64,000 bases of DNA from Henckelia pumila (taxonomy: Eukaryota; Streptophyta; Magnoliopsida; Lamiales; Gesneriaceae): the NCBI RefSeq assembly GCF_033568475.1, contig NC_133123.1, positions 18,028,622 to 18,092,621 on the forward strand, read 5' to 3'. Within the stretch, counting starts at the first letter, position 1, and each line of letters starts with the position of its first letter. The translations under genes and the position numbers were made by a program. Shown here piece after piece: positions 24,270 through 37,381 of the stretch. Under the pieces are notes generated by a model. It searched no databases, was not told the DNA's origin, and was given only the letters and a program-made list of their open reading frames with translations.

Positions 24270-27200
24270 ATTGATTTATTTAAATGATCGAGCGGGGTAG
24301 ATCGAGTCCGCATGAATTGAACTCTCACATGTGATTGATTTATTTAAATGATTATTTTTAAATACGTGTGAGCATGCTTTATTGAATCTTGAATTAATTG
24401 AATTACATGAGTAGTGATTTAATTTATAAAGCATGAATTACGTGATATATATTTGTCCTTGTGCTATTATCTGTTCTCGTATATCATTGAGATTCATGAG
24501 TACTCAGAGCAGAGTTTTGGACACCGAGGTTATGAGATTGAGAATAAGTCTGAGATATTGTGTCCTAACCCTTGATATCAGATGGCACCTCGACGATCTT
24601 TGAGAAGGAATCAACCACCTTTAACTCCTCCTTCTACTGAGAATCCGCTGCCAGTGATAACTCCTCAGAATGATCAGGGTAGTACTGGAATGGATCAGTT
24701 TGATGCAACTGCAACCCCGATGGAGACTCTACTGAAGAGGTTTCGTTCTTTTCGACCGCCTACTTTAACGGGTACCGAGAACTCCATTGCTTGTGAAAGT
24801 TGGCTAGATGAAATGGATGAGCTCTTTGATTCCCTCGACTATACCGATGACCGCGGAATTAGGTTAGTCAGTCATCAGTTGCAGGGTGTTGCTAAGAATT
24901 GGTGGACCACGACCAAGAGAGCGAATGAGAACCGAGGCACCGCCATCACTTGGAGCTTGTTCAAGACTGAGTTCTTTAAGCGTTTCTTTCCTGTCTCGTA
25001 TAGAAAGGAAAAGGGTGCCGAATTTGAGAATCTGAAACAAGGGAACTTGAGCATTGAGGACTATGTGAGCAAATTTGACAGTCTCTTGAGGTTTGCACCT
25101 CACGTTGCAGATAACGAGGAAGCTAAGGCTGACCATTTCATCAATGGCTTGAACCCTGAGATATTTACCTTGGTCAATACCGGAAGACCCAACAACTTCG
25201 CAGATGCTATGGATCAAGCGAAGGGAGCCGAAGCCGGATTCTTGATGCAACGAGGTAATCAGGTAGCTCCTCAGCAGCAGCAGAGATCTTTTCCGAATCA
25301 GCCTGTTCAGTTTCAGCCTCAGCAGTCTCAGTATCAGTACCAACCTTCTCAGCAGTCGAATCAGTCTCAGAGGATTGAGGGAGGCAACAGTGGCAGAAAC
25401 AGGCGAGATCAGTATCGGCCGAACGAGAAGAATTTCAAGAAGTCTGGTAACAGTTCATCGAGTTCCAGTGGCTCTAGACAGTTCAGTTCTGGGCAAAGTT
25501 CAGGGTTTTCTGGAGCTTCGTGCAGCAAGTGTGGAGGACGTCATCCCAGTGATCAGTGTCGAGGCGTGTTTGGTAGTTGCAATATCTGCCAGCAGCCGGG
25601 TCACTTTGCTAGAGTTTGTCCTCAGCGAGGATCCGACAGAGCTCAGAGCGGCAGTTCTTCTCGACCGCCAGCTCAGCCAGAGAGATCAGCTTCTGCAGTT
25701 CATTCCTTTCAGCCTCAGCAACAGAATTGTCAGGGAGGTAATCAAAATCAGAACCAACCTCCTTGACGGCAGGCGAGGGTGTTTGCCTTGACAGAGGATC
25801 AAGTCAATGCAGCCCCGAATGACGTGATAGCAGGTAACTGTTCGATTTTTGGTTATCCTGCGTTTGTGTTGATTGATACGGGTGCTTCTCACTGTTTTAT
25901 TTCTGAAAGATTTGTCGTGATGCATGATTTATTTGCTGAGCTATTATCTGATGTTGTTTCTATTACTTCACCTTTGGGTGGAGGAATTGTTTCGGTGAGA
26001 ATGGTCCGAAATTGTGTAATAGAATCCGAAAGGAATTCGATTGAGATTGACTGCATCGTACTTGGATTATCTGATTTTGACTGTATTGTCGGGATTGATG
26101 CTCTGACCAAGTATAGGGCGACAGTAGATTGCTTTCAGAAAGTGGTTCGATTCAAACCTGAGATGACAGACGATTGGAAGTTTTTCGCTAAGGGTTCTCG
26201 ATCCAAAATTCTGTTGATTTCTGTGTTATCCATGTTTCGTTTGCTACAGAAAGGAGCAGAGGGATTCTTGATTTATGCAATGGATGTTCAGAGGTCTAGT
26301 CCTGAGTTGTCTGAGATACAGGTTGTTAGCGAGTTTCCTGATGTTTTTCCATACGAGATTCCTGGTTTACCGCCTATTCGAGACATCGAATTTAGCATTG
26401 AACTTGCACCAGGTACTCAGCCTATTTCAAAAGCACCTTACCGTATGGCTCCGTTAGAGTTGAAAGAATTGAAGGAACAGTTAGAAGATTTGATTGCCAA
26501 GGGATACATCCGACCTAGCGTATCGCCTTGGGGTGCACCAGTACTTTTTGTGAGGAAGAAAGACGGTTCTATGCGACTTTGCATCGACTACCGCCAGTTG
26601 AATCAAGCGATGGTCAAGAACAAGTATCCTCTACCAAGAATCGACGATCTTTTTGATCAACTGCAAGGTTCTTCAGTGTATTCGAAGATAGATCTGCGAT
26701 CAGGGTATCATCAGCTGAGAGTTCGTGACGAGGATGTGCCTAAGACAGCCTTCAGAACCAGATATGGGCACTTCAAGTTCGTAGTCATGCCTTTTGGTTA
26801 GACCAATGCTCCAGCAATTTTTATGGACCTGATGAATCGCATCTTTCAGCGGTTTTTGGACGAGTTCGTCATTATCTTCATCGACGACATTCTGATCTAT
26901 TCGAAGAACTGTTCTGATCATGCCGAGCATTTGAGAATCGTATTGCAGACTTTGCGAGCCGAACAGTTGTATGCTAAGCTATCGAAGTGCGAGTTTTGGT
27001 TGGACCGAGTGGTTTTCTTAGGCCACATTGTATCGGGAGATGGAATATCTATGGACCCCAGTAAGATCGAAGCAGTTATGAATTGGCCGAGACCGACATC
27101 AGTGCCAGAGATCCGAAGCTTCATGGGTTTAGCCGGGTACTATCGCAGATTTATCGAGGGTTTCTCTTCCATTACAAAGCCGATTACTCAGTTGACCCAG

Positions 27201-27607
27201 AAAAATGCACCGTTTGTTTGGTCCGAGCAGTGTGAGGCTAGTTTCATTGAGCTGAAGAAGAGATTGACCAGCGCTCCGATCTTGTCTATTCCATCAGGTA
27301 CTGGAGGTTTCTCTGTGTACTGCAATGCTTCTCACCGTGGTCTTGGGTGTATTCTTATGCAGAGGAAGCACGTCATAGCTTATGCTTCGAGGCAGCTGAA
27401 GCCTCACGAGACTCGTTATCCGATCCATGATCTCGAGCTAGCTGCAATCGTTTTTGCTTTGAAGACTTGGCGCCATTACCTGTATGGCGAGTCGTTTGAG
27501 ATATTTTCTGACCACAAGAGCCTGAAATACTTGTTTTCTCAGTCCGAGCTGAATATGAGGCAGAGGAGATGGATGGATTTGCTTAAGGACTTTGACTGCG
27601 AGATCTT

Positions 27608-27619
27608 AGAGGGGGAGAA
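27608..27619 (+). promoter_or_regulatory. Polypurine tract before the gypsy 3' LTR
   Basis: AGAGGGGGAGAA directly precedes the TG that opens the LTR, as expected for the plus-strand primer site. Confidence 0.75.
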
Positions 27620-27620
27620 T

Positions 27621-29560
27621 TGTAATGCCCCGATTTTATTATAATTGAGTTTAATCGAGATAATCATAGTTTTCAGTAATTGAGAATTGTATTGATATTC
27701 GCAGGGGGATCATTTTGCAAACTTGGAGAAATAAAGGACTGAAATGCAAAATTGGAATTTTATATATTATTATTAAGCAAGTTGACCAATCAATAATTCC
27801 CTCCTTCCTCCCCTACCCTCTCTCTCTCGATCTCTCTCTCCGAAAGCCATGGAAATCGATTCTTCAAGCTTCCTTTCCGTCCGATTCGCACGATCCGACC
27901 GTTAGATTTTTTTTCCGAGTTGAGATTGACGATCACCGCAACGAGGGCTTCATTCTGACGTAAGTTTTGCTACGATCTCTTGAACTTCGATTTTGTTGAG
28001 TGGCCAGAATTTGATAATATTGGAGTATGTTATTCTTGAGCTAGCATAGATCGTGTATTCGAAGTCGGTTTGGAAAAAGAACGAAGTTTGGATTTTATAT
28101 TATTTTAGAGGCATATTTTCGAAAATGATGATTTTGATTGAGGTTGGATTTGAGTTGTTTTGATGGATTGGGATGATGATTGAGTTATTGTGATTGTTGT
28201 TTGATGGTTTGTATTTCCGGATAGTCAATTTACAGTCGTTATGCCGTCGAAATCGAGTTCGAGTTATCGGTTTTTGGTTCGGTTTAGTTGAATATCGAAT
28301 TTGATTGAGTTTGAATTCCGAGTTGATATTGAGTCCGTATTCGATGTTTTGACAGTTGATTGAGGATTCGGGAGTTGATCGAACTTGGAGACTTGTTTAT
28401 CGATTGAAGAATTGAAGACGGTATATTATTGATTGTTGTATCGACTTTGAGTTTTTTATCCGAATAGACTATGATGTCAAGTTATCTCTTGTTGACAGGA
28501 ATCACTTGAAGCTTCGAGAAAAGGTAAAAGTCGACAATGAAATGAATGGGAACGAATACTCGAGATCGACTTATTCTCGAGTTCCCGAAAATCACATACT
28601 ACATGTTTATTTGCTTGAGTGAATTTGATTGTTATTCTATTTTCACTTGCATTCCATATTGAGCCGATTTCTCGATTCGTTTTGAAATTAGACGATTTAG
28701 GGAGCTATATTGAAGTGGCTTTGGATTTCGAGTTTTTCCAATTGCCAGAATACTTCTTATAGTTGCTCTGAAGTCTAGGGGTTGAGTTGAACGACATCCA
28801 CCCCAAATGGGTGTGTCGGTGAGTTGTTGTGAAGACTTGGCCCCAGGATCCCAATCGAATAACGATTGATATTTTGATTATCTGATTTGATAGTCCCGAG
28901 TTTTGAAGTCATGCATTCATTCATGCTCATTTTGATTTGTTACTGATTATTACATTTCAATCTGAGGTGTTTACTTGATATTGCATGTCTGTCTCTTTTA
29001 CTTAGAAATTATATTTCTAACCGGTTTATCCAGTTGTTGTCTTTGTTTGTATGTGTACTTGGCAACAGGAGGATCAGGAGCTGGACCAAGTCGTTTGGGT
29101 TAGCTCGGGGTGTGATGATAGAAGTGAGACACCGTGTATCTTAGGGTCGTACCTTTTGGAGTTGTACTGTTTTGTTTAGTCGAACGAATCCCTACCGTCA
29201 AACTTGTACTGTTAAACATCGTTTTGTTGGTGTTTCAACTCCTTAGATCTCATGTATTTATGATGTTTGAACCTTAGTTGCTTGAGTTTTTGAGTTTTCA
29301 AAGCGAGGGCGCGGGCACGCTGTTCTTGGGGCGGGCGCGCTGTTGATTCTCGAAGCGAGGGCGCGGGCGCGTTGTTGATTTTTGAAGAGAGGGCGCGGGC
29401 GCTTGGTTCTTGGCGCGGGCGCACCATTGTTTTGCGAAGGCTCGGCGCGGGCGCGCATTGATTTTAAAAAAAAATAAAAATTTGATTCGTTTTCCGCGGT
29501 TTATTGTGTACGAGTATGTCTAATTATTCGATAATAGAGGATTAGAAACGGGGTCTCACA
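27621..29560 (+). repeat. Gypsy 3' LTR, 1940 bp
   Basis: Runs TGTAATGCCCCG to GGGTCTCACA, with inverted end motifs. It includes a CT-rich microsatellite near 27815-27840 and GC-rich tandem units near its 3' end. No matching 5' LTR is in the window. Confidence 0.82.
29290..29460. repeat. GC-rich degenerate tandem units in the gypsy LTR
   Basis: Four or five units of about 30-45 bp are built on GAGGGCGCGGGCGCG, separated by T-rich linkers (TTGTTGATT, TTGGTTCTTG). This is by far the most GC-rich patch in the LTR. Confidence 0.8.
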
Positions 29561-30314
29561 AAGAGCTTCCTTGAATTTTTATTGTCAACTAAGTATGGTT
29601 GACAGTAATGCTAATTAATATAAAGGTCAACCATAATATAAAGGTCAACCATAATTTCAATAATAATATACAAGAAGACCAAAACAATACACAAAAACTC
29701 TTATAATTAAGAGTGTATCACATGTTAATTTTATGATACAAATCTTCTACGTACTTGACCTGATATGTTGGGGTGCAATAAATATTATCTCTGTTGAGTA
29801 GAGCGATCGAAGCATGATGCTTGAATTGTTGTACGAGTTAAAAAATTTGAGTTTCACTGTTACCACCAGCTATCAGGGGCAGTCCTGATGAAAATAAGGT
29901 CCAGGAAAAATTTAAAATATGTGGTCTCTTACATTAACTTGAAAAGTCAAATATATAATTTTTTTAACTAAAATTGAACAGCATGATCAAAATAAACCAA
30001 AATACGTAAATAAAAAGTTATACATCAGAAAGAATGTTTCACATAGTTTCTCAAAATAATTTATTCAAAAACAATATTATTTAAAATGCACTCTTATTGC
30101 ATTCTTTGAATCAAGTCATCAATTATGTATTTATATGAGATATATATCCTCCAATATATTTTTTCGATGCAAAGAATCGCTAAATCATTCAATCCTTTTT
30201 GACTCATTTTCGTTCTGAAATAAGATTTTAATAATTATAACTTGAAAAACTCATCCCAGCTGATACTACAATCACATGAATATATAGTCATAAAATTTGA
30301 TACACAACCACGAC
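29561..30314. other. Gene-free DNA between two retroelements
   Basis: A direct repeat of about 17 bp (TATAAAGGTCAACCATAAT) occurs in tandem near 29618-29655. No gene is seen. Confidence 0.5.
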
Positions 30315-30319
30315 CATAG

Positions 30320-30766
30320 TGTTAGGTGGCAGAAAGTAGTTGGTTGCTGGGAAAATGATTAAATGCTTCGCATTTAATTTCACACGTAAAAGAACGCCTA
30401 TAAATAGGTTGCCTCTTGCTTCATTTTATTCATCTCGTTCTTCTCTTCTGTATTAACAGTTGAGAAGAAAATAAAGAGAGAAAAAGAAAAAAAAAAGGGT
30501 TGTTTTTTTTTCGGTGATCTCTTGTGTGAGTTAGAGAAATATTTTCTCGGTAATACTCGGGGGTTGGGATCGAGTGAGAGATATAGTATTTTGTACACTT
30601 GTAATATTTCTCCGGTAATAAATATTTGCAGCAGCTCCGTGGACGTAGCCTATATTGGGTGAACCACGTAAAAATATCGTGTTCTTGTTGATTACTTTAT
30701 TCCGCAATTATTTGGGCATTTATTATTTGTCGGTCATCGGTTATTATGGGCTGTAATTTCGTAACA
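30320..30766 (+). repeat. Copia 5' LTR
   Basis: 447 bp with TG...CA ends. A CCTATAAATAGG TATA box near 30390 is conserved in the 3' LTR. Confidence 0.93.
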
Positions 30767-30768
30767 AC

Positions 30769-30780
30769 TGGTATCAGAGC
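30769..30780 (+). promoter_or_regulatory. tRNA-Met primer-binding site
   Basis: TGGTATCAGAGC, two bases after the LTR end: the standard plant copia minus-strand primer site. Confidence 0.9.
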
Positions 30781-33374
30781 CTTGATGTAAAATTTTCTAA
30801 ATTCTGAGTATTCTCTGTCGTTTCAACTCTGTCTGAACTTCCACATCAGAAAAGATTTTTTGAAATTTTTTAAAGGCAAAATGATGATCGAAAATGACGG
30901 ATCTGGCCCTGGCATCAACAAGTTCGATGGTTCAGACTTTACGTTCAGGCGCTTACAGATTAGAGATTATTTGTATAGCAAGAAGCTATATCAACCTCTA
31001 TTGGGAAAAAACTGGAAAAAATGGAGGCCGATGATTGGGAGCTTCTTGACCGACAGGTGTTAGGGATTATTCGATTGACCCTAACAAAGAACGTGACACA
31101 TAATGTGGCAGATGCAAATACCACGGAGGAGATGATGTCCATCTTATCAGACATGTACGAGAAGCCATCAGCCAATAATAAAGTACATCTGATGAAAAAG
31201 TTATTTAACTTGAAGATGGGCGAAGGCGGTTCAATAGCAGCACATATCAATGAATTCAACACGATTGTTTCTCAATTGACATCTGTTGAAATAAATTTTG
31301 ATGATGAGATTCGTGCACTTATTCTTTTGGCATCTTTGCCAAATACTTGGGAGCCGATGCGGGCAGCGGTTAGTAATTCTGTTGGCAAAGGAAAATTACA
31401 ATTCAATGATGTCAGAGACCGCATTCTTGCCGAAGAAGTTCGCAGGATGGATTCTGGTGAAAAAGCATCATCGAGTTCTGCTCTTAATCTGGATAACAGA
31501 GGTAGGGGCAGGAATGTCGAGAAGAATTCTAACAAATGGCGGAGCAAGTCCAAGTCAAAGAATGGTAAAGATAAAAATATATTTGAAAAGAAGTTGAAGT
31601 ATTGGAGCTGCAGTGAGATTGGCCACCTGAAAATAAACTGCAAAGCAACAAACAACGCAAATGTTGTGGCTGAGGAAGTACACGATGCTTTAGTGTTATC
31701 CATGGAAAGCCCTGTTGACTCTTGGGTTATGGATTCTGGAGCCTCGTTTCATAGCACGGGTAATGGTGATGTATTCGATAATTACATTGCTGGCGATTAC
31801 GGAAAAGTTTTTTTGGCAGATGGAAAACCTTTGGAGATTGTTGGTATGGGAGATATCCGGTTGAAAATGTCAAATGGATTTGTTTGGAAAATCAATAAAG
31901 TCAGACATGTACCAAGACTGACGCAGAATCTGATCTCAGTGGGACAGCTCAATGACAAAAGCCATAGTGTAACCTTCGGCGATGGTTTATGGAAAGTGAG
32001 CAAAGGAGCCATGATTGTTGGTCGAGGACAGAAAACTGGAACCTTCTACATGACTTCCAGTTGCAGAGATACGTTAGCAGTTGTGATTGCTGGAATTAAC
32101 TCAAGTCTATGGCACTGTAGACTTGGACATATGAGTGAGAAGGGAATGAAGTTGCTGTTATCAAATGGGAAGCTGCCGCAATTAAATTATGTCGAACACA
32201 AGCTATGTGAAAGCTGTATACTTGGAAAGCAGAAAAAAGGTGAGCTTTTCAAAGGACGGCAGCGAACCAAAGACATCAAAATTGGAGCTGGTTCATAATG
32301 ACGTATGGGGGTCATCTCCTGTGACATCCCTTGGAGGCTCACGATATTATGTCACATTTATCGATGATTCGAGCAGGAAGGTCTGGGTTTATTTTTTGAA
32401 AAATAAATCTGATGTTTACGAAACCTTTAAGAGGTGGAAATTCATGGTGGAGAATGAGACCAACTTGAAGGTGAAGTGCTTACGGTCTGATAATGGAGGA
32501 GAATATGAAGATGACGAGTTCAAGAAGTATTGTGCGTTGAACAGGATCAAGATGGAGAAAACCATTCCCGGCACTCCTCAACAGAATGGTGTAGCTGAGA
32601 GGATGAACAGGATCCTGAATGAGCGAGACAGGAGCGTGAGATTGCACGCTGGGCTACCGAAATCATTATGGGCTGATGCAGTTAACACTGCAGCTTATCT
32701 GATCAACAAAAGACCTTCGGTACCGCTTGGTTACAGAATACCTGAAAAAGTCTGGAGTGGAAAAGAAGTAAACCTTTTTTTTTAAGTGTTTGGATGTTTA
32801 TCATATGTTTACATTGATTCAGCTAGCAGAACAAAACTTGATCCGAAATCCAAGAAGTGTTTATTTATTGGTTATGGAGATAACGAGTTTGGTTATCGGT
32901 TCTGGGATGACCAAAATCGGAAGATCATTCGGAGCAGAGATGTAATCTTCAATGAGTATGTGATGTATAAGGACAGGTCAAGCGTTGGAGCTGGTGATGA
33001 ATGTCCTGAAGTCAAGAAGTTGGATGAAATACCATTGATGGATATTCCTGTGAATGAGTCGGAAACCAGTAACCTGAAAGATAAAGAAACTGTTGCACAA
33101 GATGATGAACCGAAAACTCCGGAAATTGAACTCAGGAGATCTTCTAGAACAATCAGACCACCTCAGAAATACTCCCCAACACTTCACTATATTTTGCTGA
33201 CAGCTAAAGATGGATCGGAGACCTTTGAAGAAGCGATGCAAAATGATGATTCAATCAAGTGGGAGTTAGTCATGAAAGACGAGATGGACTGCAAATATAA
33301 GAGAAGAGCATGAGCTGCATGCTACATTGACTGTGTGAAGCCATGATTGAAATCAAGTCTTCAAGTGGAAGAAT

Positions 33375-33823
33375 TGTTAGGTGGCAGAAAGTAGTTGGTT
33401 GCTGGGAAAATGATTAAATATGCTTCGCATTTAATTCCACACGTAAAAAAACGCCTATAAATAGGCTGCCTCTTGCTTCATTTTATTCATCCCATTCTTT
33501 TCTTCTGTATTAACAGTTGAGAAGAAAATAAAGAGAGAAAAAAGAAAAAAAAGGGTTGTTTTTTTTTTCGGTGATCTCTTGTGTGAGTTAAAGAAATATT
33601 TTCTCGGTAATACTCGGGAGTTGGGATCGAGTGAGAGATATAGTGTTTTGTACACTTGTAATATTTTTTCGGTAATAAATATTTGCAGCAGCTCCGTGGA
33701 CGTAGCCTATATTGGGTGAACCACGTAAAAATATAGTGTTCTTGTTGATTACTTTATTCCGCAATTATTTGGGCATTTATTATTCGTCGGTCATCGGTTA
33801 TTATGGGCTGTAATTCCATAACA
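33375..33823 (+). repeat. Copia 3' LTR
   Basis: 449 bp and nearly collinear with the 5' LTR. The CATAG duplication follows directly. Confidence 0.93.
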
Positions 33824-33828
33824 CATAG

Positions 33829-35297
33829 GAAAAACATCTATTTTCAATGTGAACTCTCAAAATTTTAATAGTTGTCAATAATTTATTTGTGTCATATTCT
33901 TCCAGAAGTAACATATATTTTGCATCATTTGTAATTTTAGATATTATGCGAGAGTGTTTCAATTTTCTTGTGCGCGAGTGTTTCAATTTTATTTTTTTAT
34001 AATAATAAATTTTTTTTTTTTAATATTAATAAGTTAACCCCACTAATATATAATAATTATAATATATATTCTCAAAAAAATATAAATATAATACTTTTTT
34101 CAACCATGGGTTGGGTCCTGGGCATGGACCATGTCCGCCCTGGGGTAGGGTCACTCTTGTCAGTTATAACTTTTGGTAAAGTGACAAGCGTTCGGTTCTA
34201 CATGATTTATGAAAAAAATAGAAATTTTTATTACAAAAATGTTACTTTTTACTCTATATATGAAAGTCAACATATCTCATAAATATAAATTCGTAAGGCC
34301 GTTTCACGAGAGATCTACGTACCCAAAAGAATAAAACCAAGAAAAATGTTTCAAGGGTCTTTGCTGGCCTGCCCAGTGCTTCCGGGCTCCGGCTGTTTCA
34401 AACATACAAGGAAGACCGTTGTTTCGAGAACCAGAGATAGAGATAGTTGGTTTGTGTTTTCTTGATTTCTATACACGCACACATATCATTTATAATATAA
34501 TATTTTTTGGGTATTAATATCTAAGTTAATGTCAACTCTAATTTTTGGATTCGTTTATGTTCTAACATTCAAGTCGTAATTCGGGTCGAAGACTCGAAAA
34601 GAAAAATGTACATTGTAATGTTATGGCTGAAAATGACATATACTTTTTAAAATTTATCCATGCCCTTTTAATAGATATAAAATATCAATACTTGTAGAAT
34701 ATTTGACTTAAGTTAATAAGACTCATGCATATTGATAGGATATTGTAAAATTGTTCGATTCATAATAAAATAATATTTCATTGAAATCATTTAATCGATA
34801 ACAAACTGTCAGTTATCAACTTATCATTCATTTTTTAATATCTTATCTGCCCCATAATGAATTATCTATTGTCTCTCGGCTAAACATAGGCCACAATTTT
34901 TTTTCCACTATATATTTCTTTACATAAAAACTTTTATATTTTATATATCAATTTTGTAAGATGAATCTATTATCAAATTCAATTCATAAAAATATATATT
35001 TTTTTTGTCAAAAAAATTATTGTTCATTTCAAATATGAATTTATCAGATATATATATTCAAACTCAAAAGAGTCAAATATTGTCTCAGCTAAACATAGCC
35101 CACATCTATTTTCATTATGTATATTTTCAATAATAAATATTAAAACTCAGAGTCAAAAGTCGGCTTCCACGTATTAATTCATTATTGGAGAGATAAGATA
35201 TATAGAAAAGGTGTATGCATATGTATACTGGTCAAATATAATTCTATATTAGATGCTGCATTTTTAATCAATCGACAAAGTAAAAATAAATGTATAA
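33829..35297. other. Gene-free AT-rich DNA
   Basis: Nothing gene-like. A CCGCCCTGGGG patch near 34135 resembles a transposon end but has no clear partner. Confidence 0.5.
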
Positions 35298-35306
35298 CTT
35301 TAATTA

Positions 35307-35619
35307 GGAAAAACTGCAATTTTGATTTTTTATGTTTGTCACTTTGCAATTTTGGTTTTCTATATTTTCATATTTCAGTTTTAGTCCTGTATGTTCTGAT
35401 TTTTGGCAATTTCAGTCTTTTTTCTTCGAAAATGCTTACGTGACACTATACACGTCAGCTCCACATCAGCAATGCAATGGTGCCACATCAACGCCATATA
35501 GGAAAAATGACTAAAATTGCCAAAAAAATAAAGATAGCGAACTAAAACTGAAACATGAAAACATAGAGGACCAAAATCGCAAAATGGCAAAACTACATGA
35601 CCAAAAATACAATTTTCCC
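35307..35619. mobile_element. Mutator-type MITE, copy 1 (313 bp)
   Basis: Inverted ends GG(G)AAAA..TGCAATTTT with an exact 9-bp duplication CTTTAATTA (35298-35306, 35620-35628). The subterminal region carries TTTTAGTCC-type units and the middle carries CTTACGTGACACTATACACG. It shares nearly its whole length with 37382-37685. Confidence 0.85.
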
Positions 35620-36095
35620 CTTTAATTAATTGAGAAAAATAAATGAGCAAAGATAAAGTATTTAAAGATAAAAAAGAAAGATGGAAAGACCAATACTTTT
35701 ATGAAAAAACAAATGAAGCGTCAAGAAGATAGGATGTCACTCATACATGCACTACAAATATGTAGTATTTATACATATTTTATTCTTGAATAAAGATTTT
35801 TTCAAAAGAAGAAATCTGTATTTTTTTTTCAAAAAAATAAATTACATGTATAAATAATTGTTGCTGGTATATTTTATTTCTTTTTTTTTTTCTTTCATAG
35901 TATCCCTAATGTAGATGCATCATGCAATGCCATCTATTATGGAAAATTATTAGGTCAAGTCATTAAATGCTATCATTTAATACGATTGAAAAAAAATTGG
36001 TTTTATCTTCCAACCAAAAATTAGATTACGTGAAAAACTCGAATAATATAATAATAGAACAACAACATTAACAATAATGTGTCTAATATATTAAG

Positions 36096-36660
36096 CAATG
36101 TTTTTTTTGGAACCGGAGCGAACCGGGAGCAGGTCGGTTCTCCGGTCCGGAACGACTCCAAGAACCAGAAAACCGGTCCAACCGGACAGAACCGGTCAAA
36201 ACCGATCAAAAACCGGTTGGACCGGCCAAGAACCGGAAAATCGATTCAATCGGTTGAAACGGTTTTTCGAATTTTTTTAATTATTTTTTTAAATTTTAAT
36301 TTTTTATTTTTAAAACTTTAAATTTAATATTTTTATATATATAGATTATTATTTAGAATTTTTACTTCATTTAAAAAATTATTTTAATAATTATTGTTTT
36401 TTTAAATTAAATAATTTATAACTATAATTGATATTTTGAATATATTTACATATTTATTTAACTTTCAAACTATGTTAAATATATATATTTTTGTCTATTT
36501 ATATAATTTTGGAGTTTTTAAAATTCAAAATATATTATTTATTATATTAAATTATAGAAATGGTTTTTCGGTTCGACCGTTAGGTTAAAACGGTTCGACC
36601 GGTTGGATCATTTTTTTTAGATAGACTAGTTTGATCACCGGTTCGGTTATGAAAACACTG
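36096..36660. mobile_element. hAT-type non-autonomous element (565 bp) rich in ACCGG motifs
   Basis: Ends CAATGTTTT on the left and, reverse-complemented, CAGTGTTTTCATAACCG on the right. An exact 8-bp duplication ATATTAAG (36088-36095, 36661-36668) is the hAT size. The left 150 bp has many ACCGGTT / AACCGG units facing fewer inverted copies on the right. It has no coding capacity. Confidence 0.85.
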
Positions 36661-36717
36661 ATATTAAGTCACAACTCTTTATTGTATGATCAAATTCCAT
36701 CCAAAGATAACGAATTG

Positions 36718-36960
36718 CACCGTTTGGTTTGAGTGATAGGATAAGTAATCCATAGATAAGTAATATAATGTAAATTAAAAATAAATAAGAAAAAATGGTT
36801 AATATATTATTTGATTTGATGGATAGATTATAATTTATTTGATTTAAATGATGTAAAATTATTAATTAATAAATAGATAAATAAGGTGACAAAAATAAGG
36901 CGAAATTGATTGAGATAAGTTATAGATATATTAATAATACATCAAACCAAACAATGCCCT
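36718..36960. mobile_element. MITE candidate
   Basis: The left end CACCGTTTGGTTTGAGTGATA and the right end, reverse-complemented, GCATTGTTTGGTTTGATGTAT form imperfect terminal repeats. No convincing target duplication, so superfamily unknown. Confidence 0.45.
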
Positions 36961-37381
36961 AATATTATAAAATAAATACATCAAAGTTAGCAAGCTTTAC
37001 CGATCAAAAAAAAATTAACCTTGTATCCGGCCTTTTTTGTTTTTTTGGATTAAAAACGAAATTTATGTTTAAAAAAAATTCAGAAAATTTTATATTTAAT
37101 TTCTACAATTTTGAATTTCAAAAAATCATTAAAATTGTGAAAATTTTAATTTTAATTTAACAATACCATTTATATATTAAAATAATCAACTATGGAAACA
37201 TCAAACATGTATATAAAGCGTGCGAAAAGACACTGATATGAATTCGTACGAACAAAAAATTTAACCGCATTGTAGACAAATAAGAATTAAGGAGATGGAT
37301 ATCTTAAATGAGAATAAATACATATCTTCAAAAAAAAAGGAGAATAAATACATATATAATTTTTAGATATCATAATTTTAT

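Larger units (their letters stand above)
24270..29560 (+). mobile_element. Ty3/gypsy chromovirus-type retrotransposon (Tekay/Del-like), broken
   Basis: A plus-strand fossil. Recognised parts: a gag region (about 24.6-25.8 kb) with a retrotransposon gag core, a Q/S-rich stretch and two zinc-knuckle-like motifs (CSKCGGRHPSDQC and CNICQQPGHFARVC); protease ([11 protein letters not shown]); reverse transcriptase ([26 protein letters not shown]); RNase H (SDHKSLKYL); a polypurine tract; and a 3' LTR. I recognise no 5' LTR and no integrase or chromodomain. It is broken in several places. The Tekay/Del label rests on the RT text and on the long LTR with TGTAATGCCCCG...GGGTCTCACA ends. Confidence 0.9.
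30320..33823 (+). mobile_element. Ty1/copia retrotransposon (Tork/Tnt1-like) with both LTRs, broken
   Basis: LTRs at 30320-30766 and 33375-33823 (447 and 449 bp, TGTTAGG...AACA), with an exact 5-bp target duplication CATAG (30315-30319, 33824-33828). The primer-binding site TGGTATCAGAGC (tRNA-Met) lies at 30769-30780. Parts seen: gag (KFDGSDFTF, MSILSDMYEKPSA), protease (WVMDSGASFHST), pre-integrase (WHCRLGHMSE) and integrase (FIDDSSRKVWVYF, RSDNGGEYEDDEF, PQQNGVAERMN). I recognise no reverse transcriptase or RNase H, so the copy could move only with help. It is broken in several places. The LTRs differ at roughly 15-20 positions by eye, about 4 per cent. Confidence 0.93.

Noticed and set aside
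29212-29458. Arg/Ala/Pro-rich minus-strand frames
   Set aside because: They are reads through the GC-rich tandem units of the gypsy LTR, not a gene.
29875-34141. Possible terminal repeats CAGGGGCAGTCC / CCGCCCTGGGG around the copia element
   Set aside because: The match is short and imperfect and the flanks show no target duplication.
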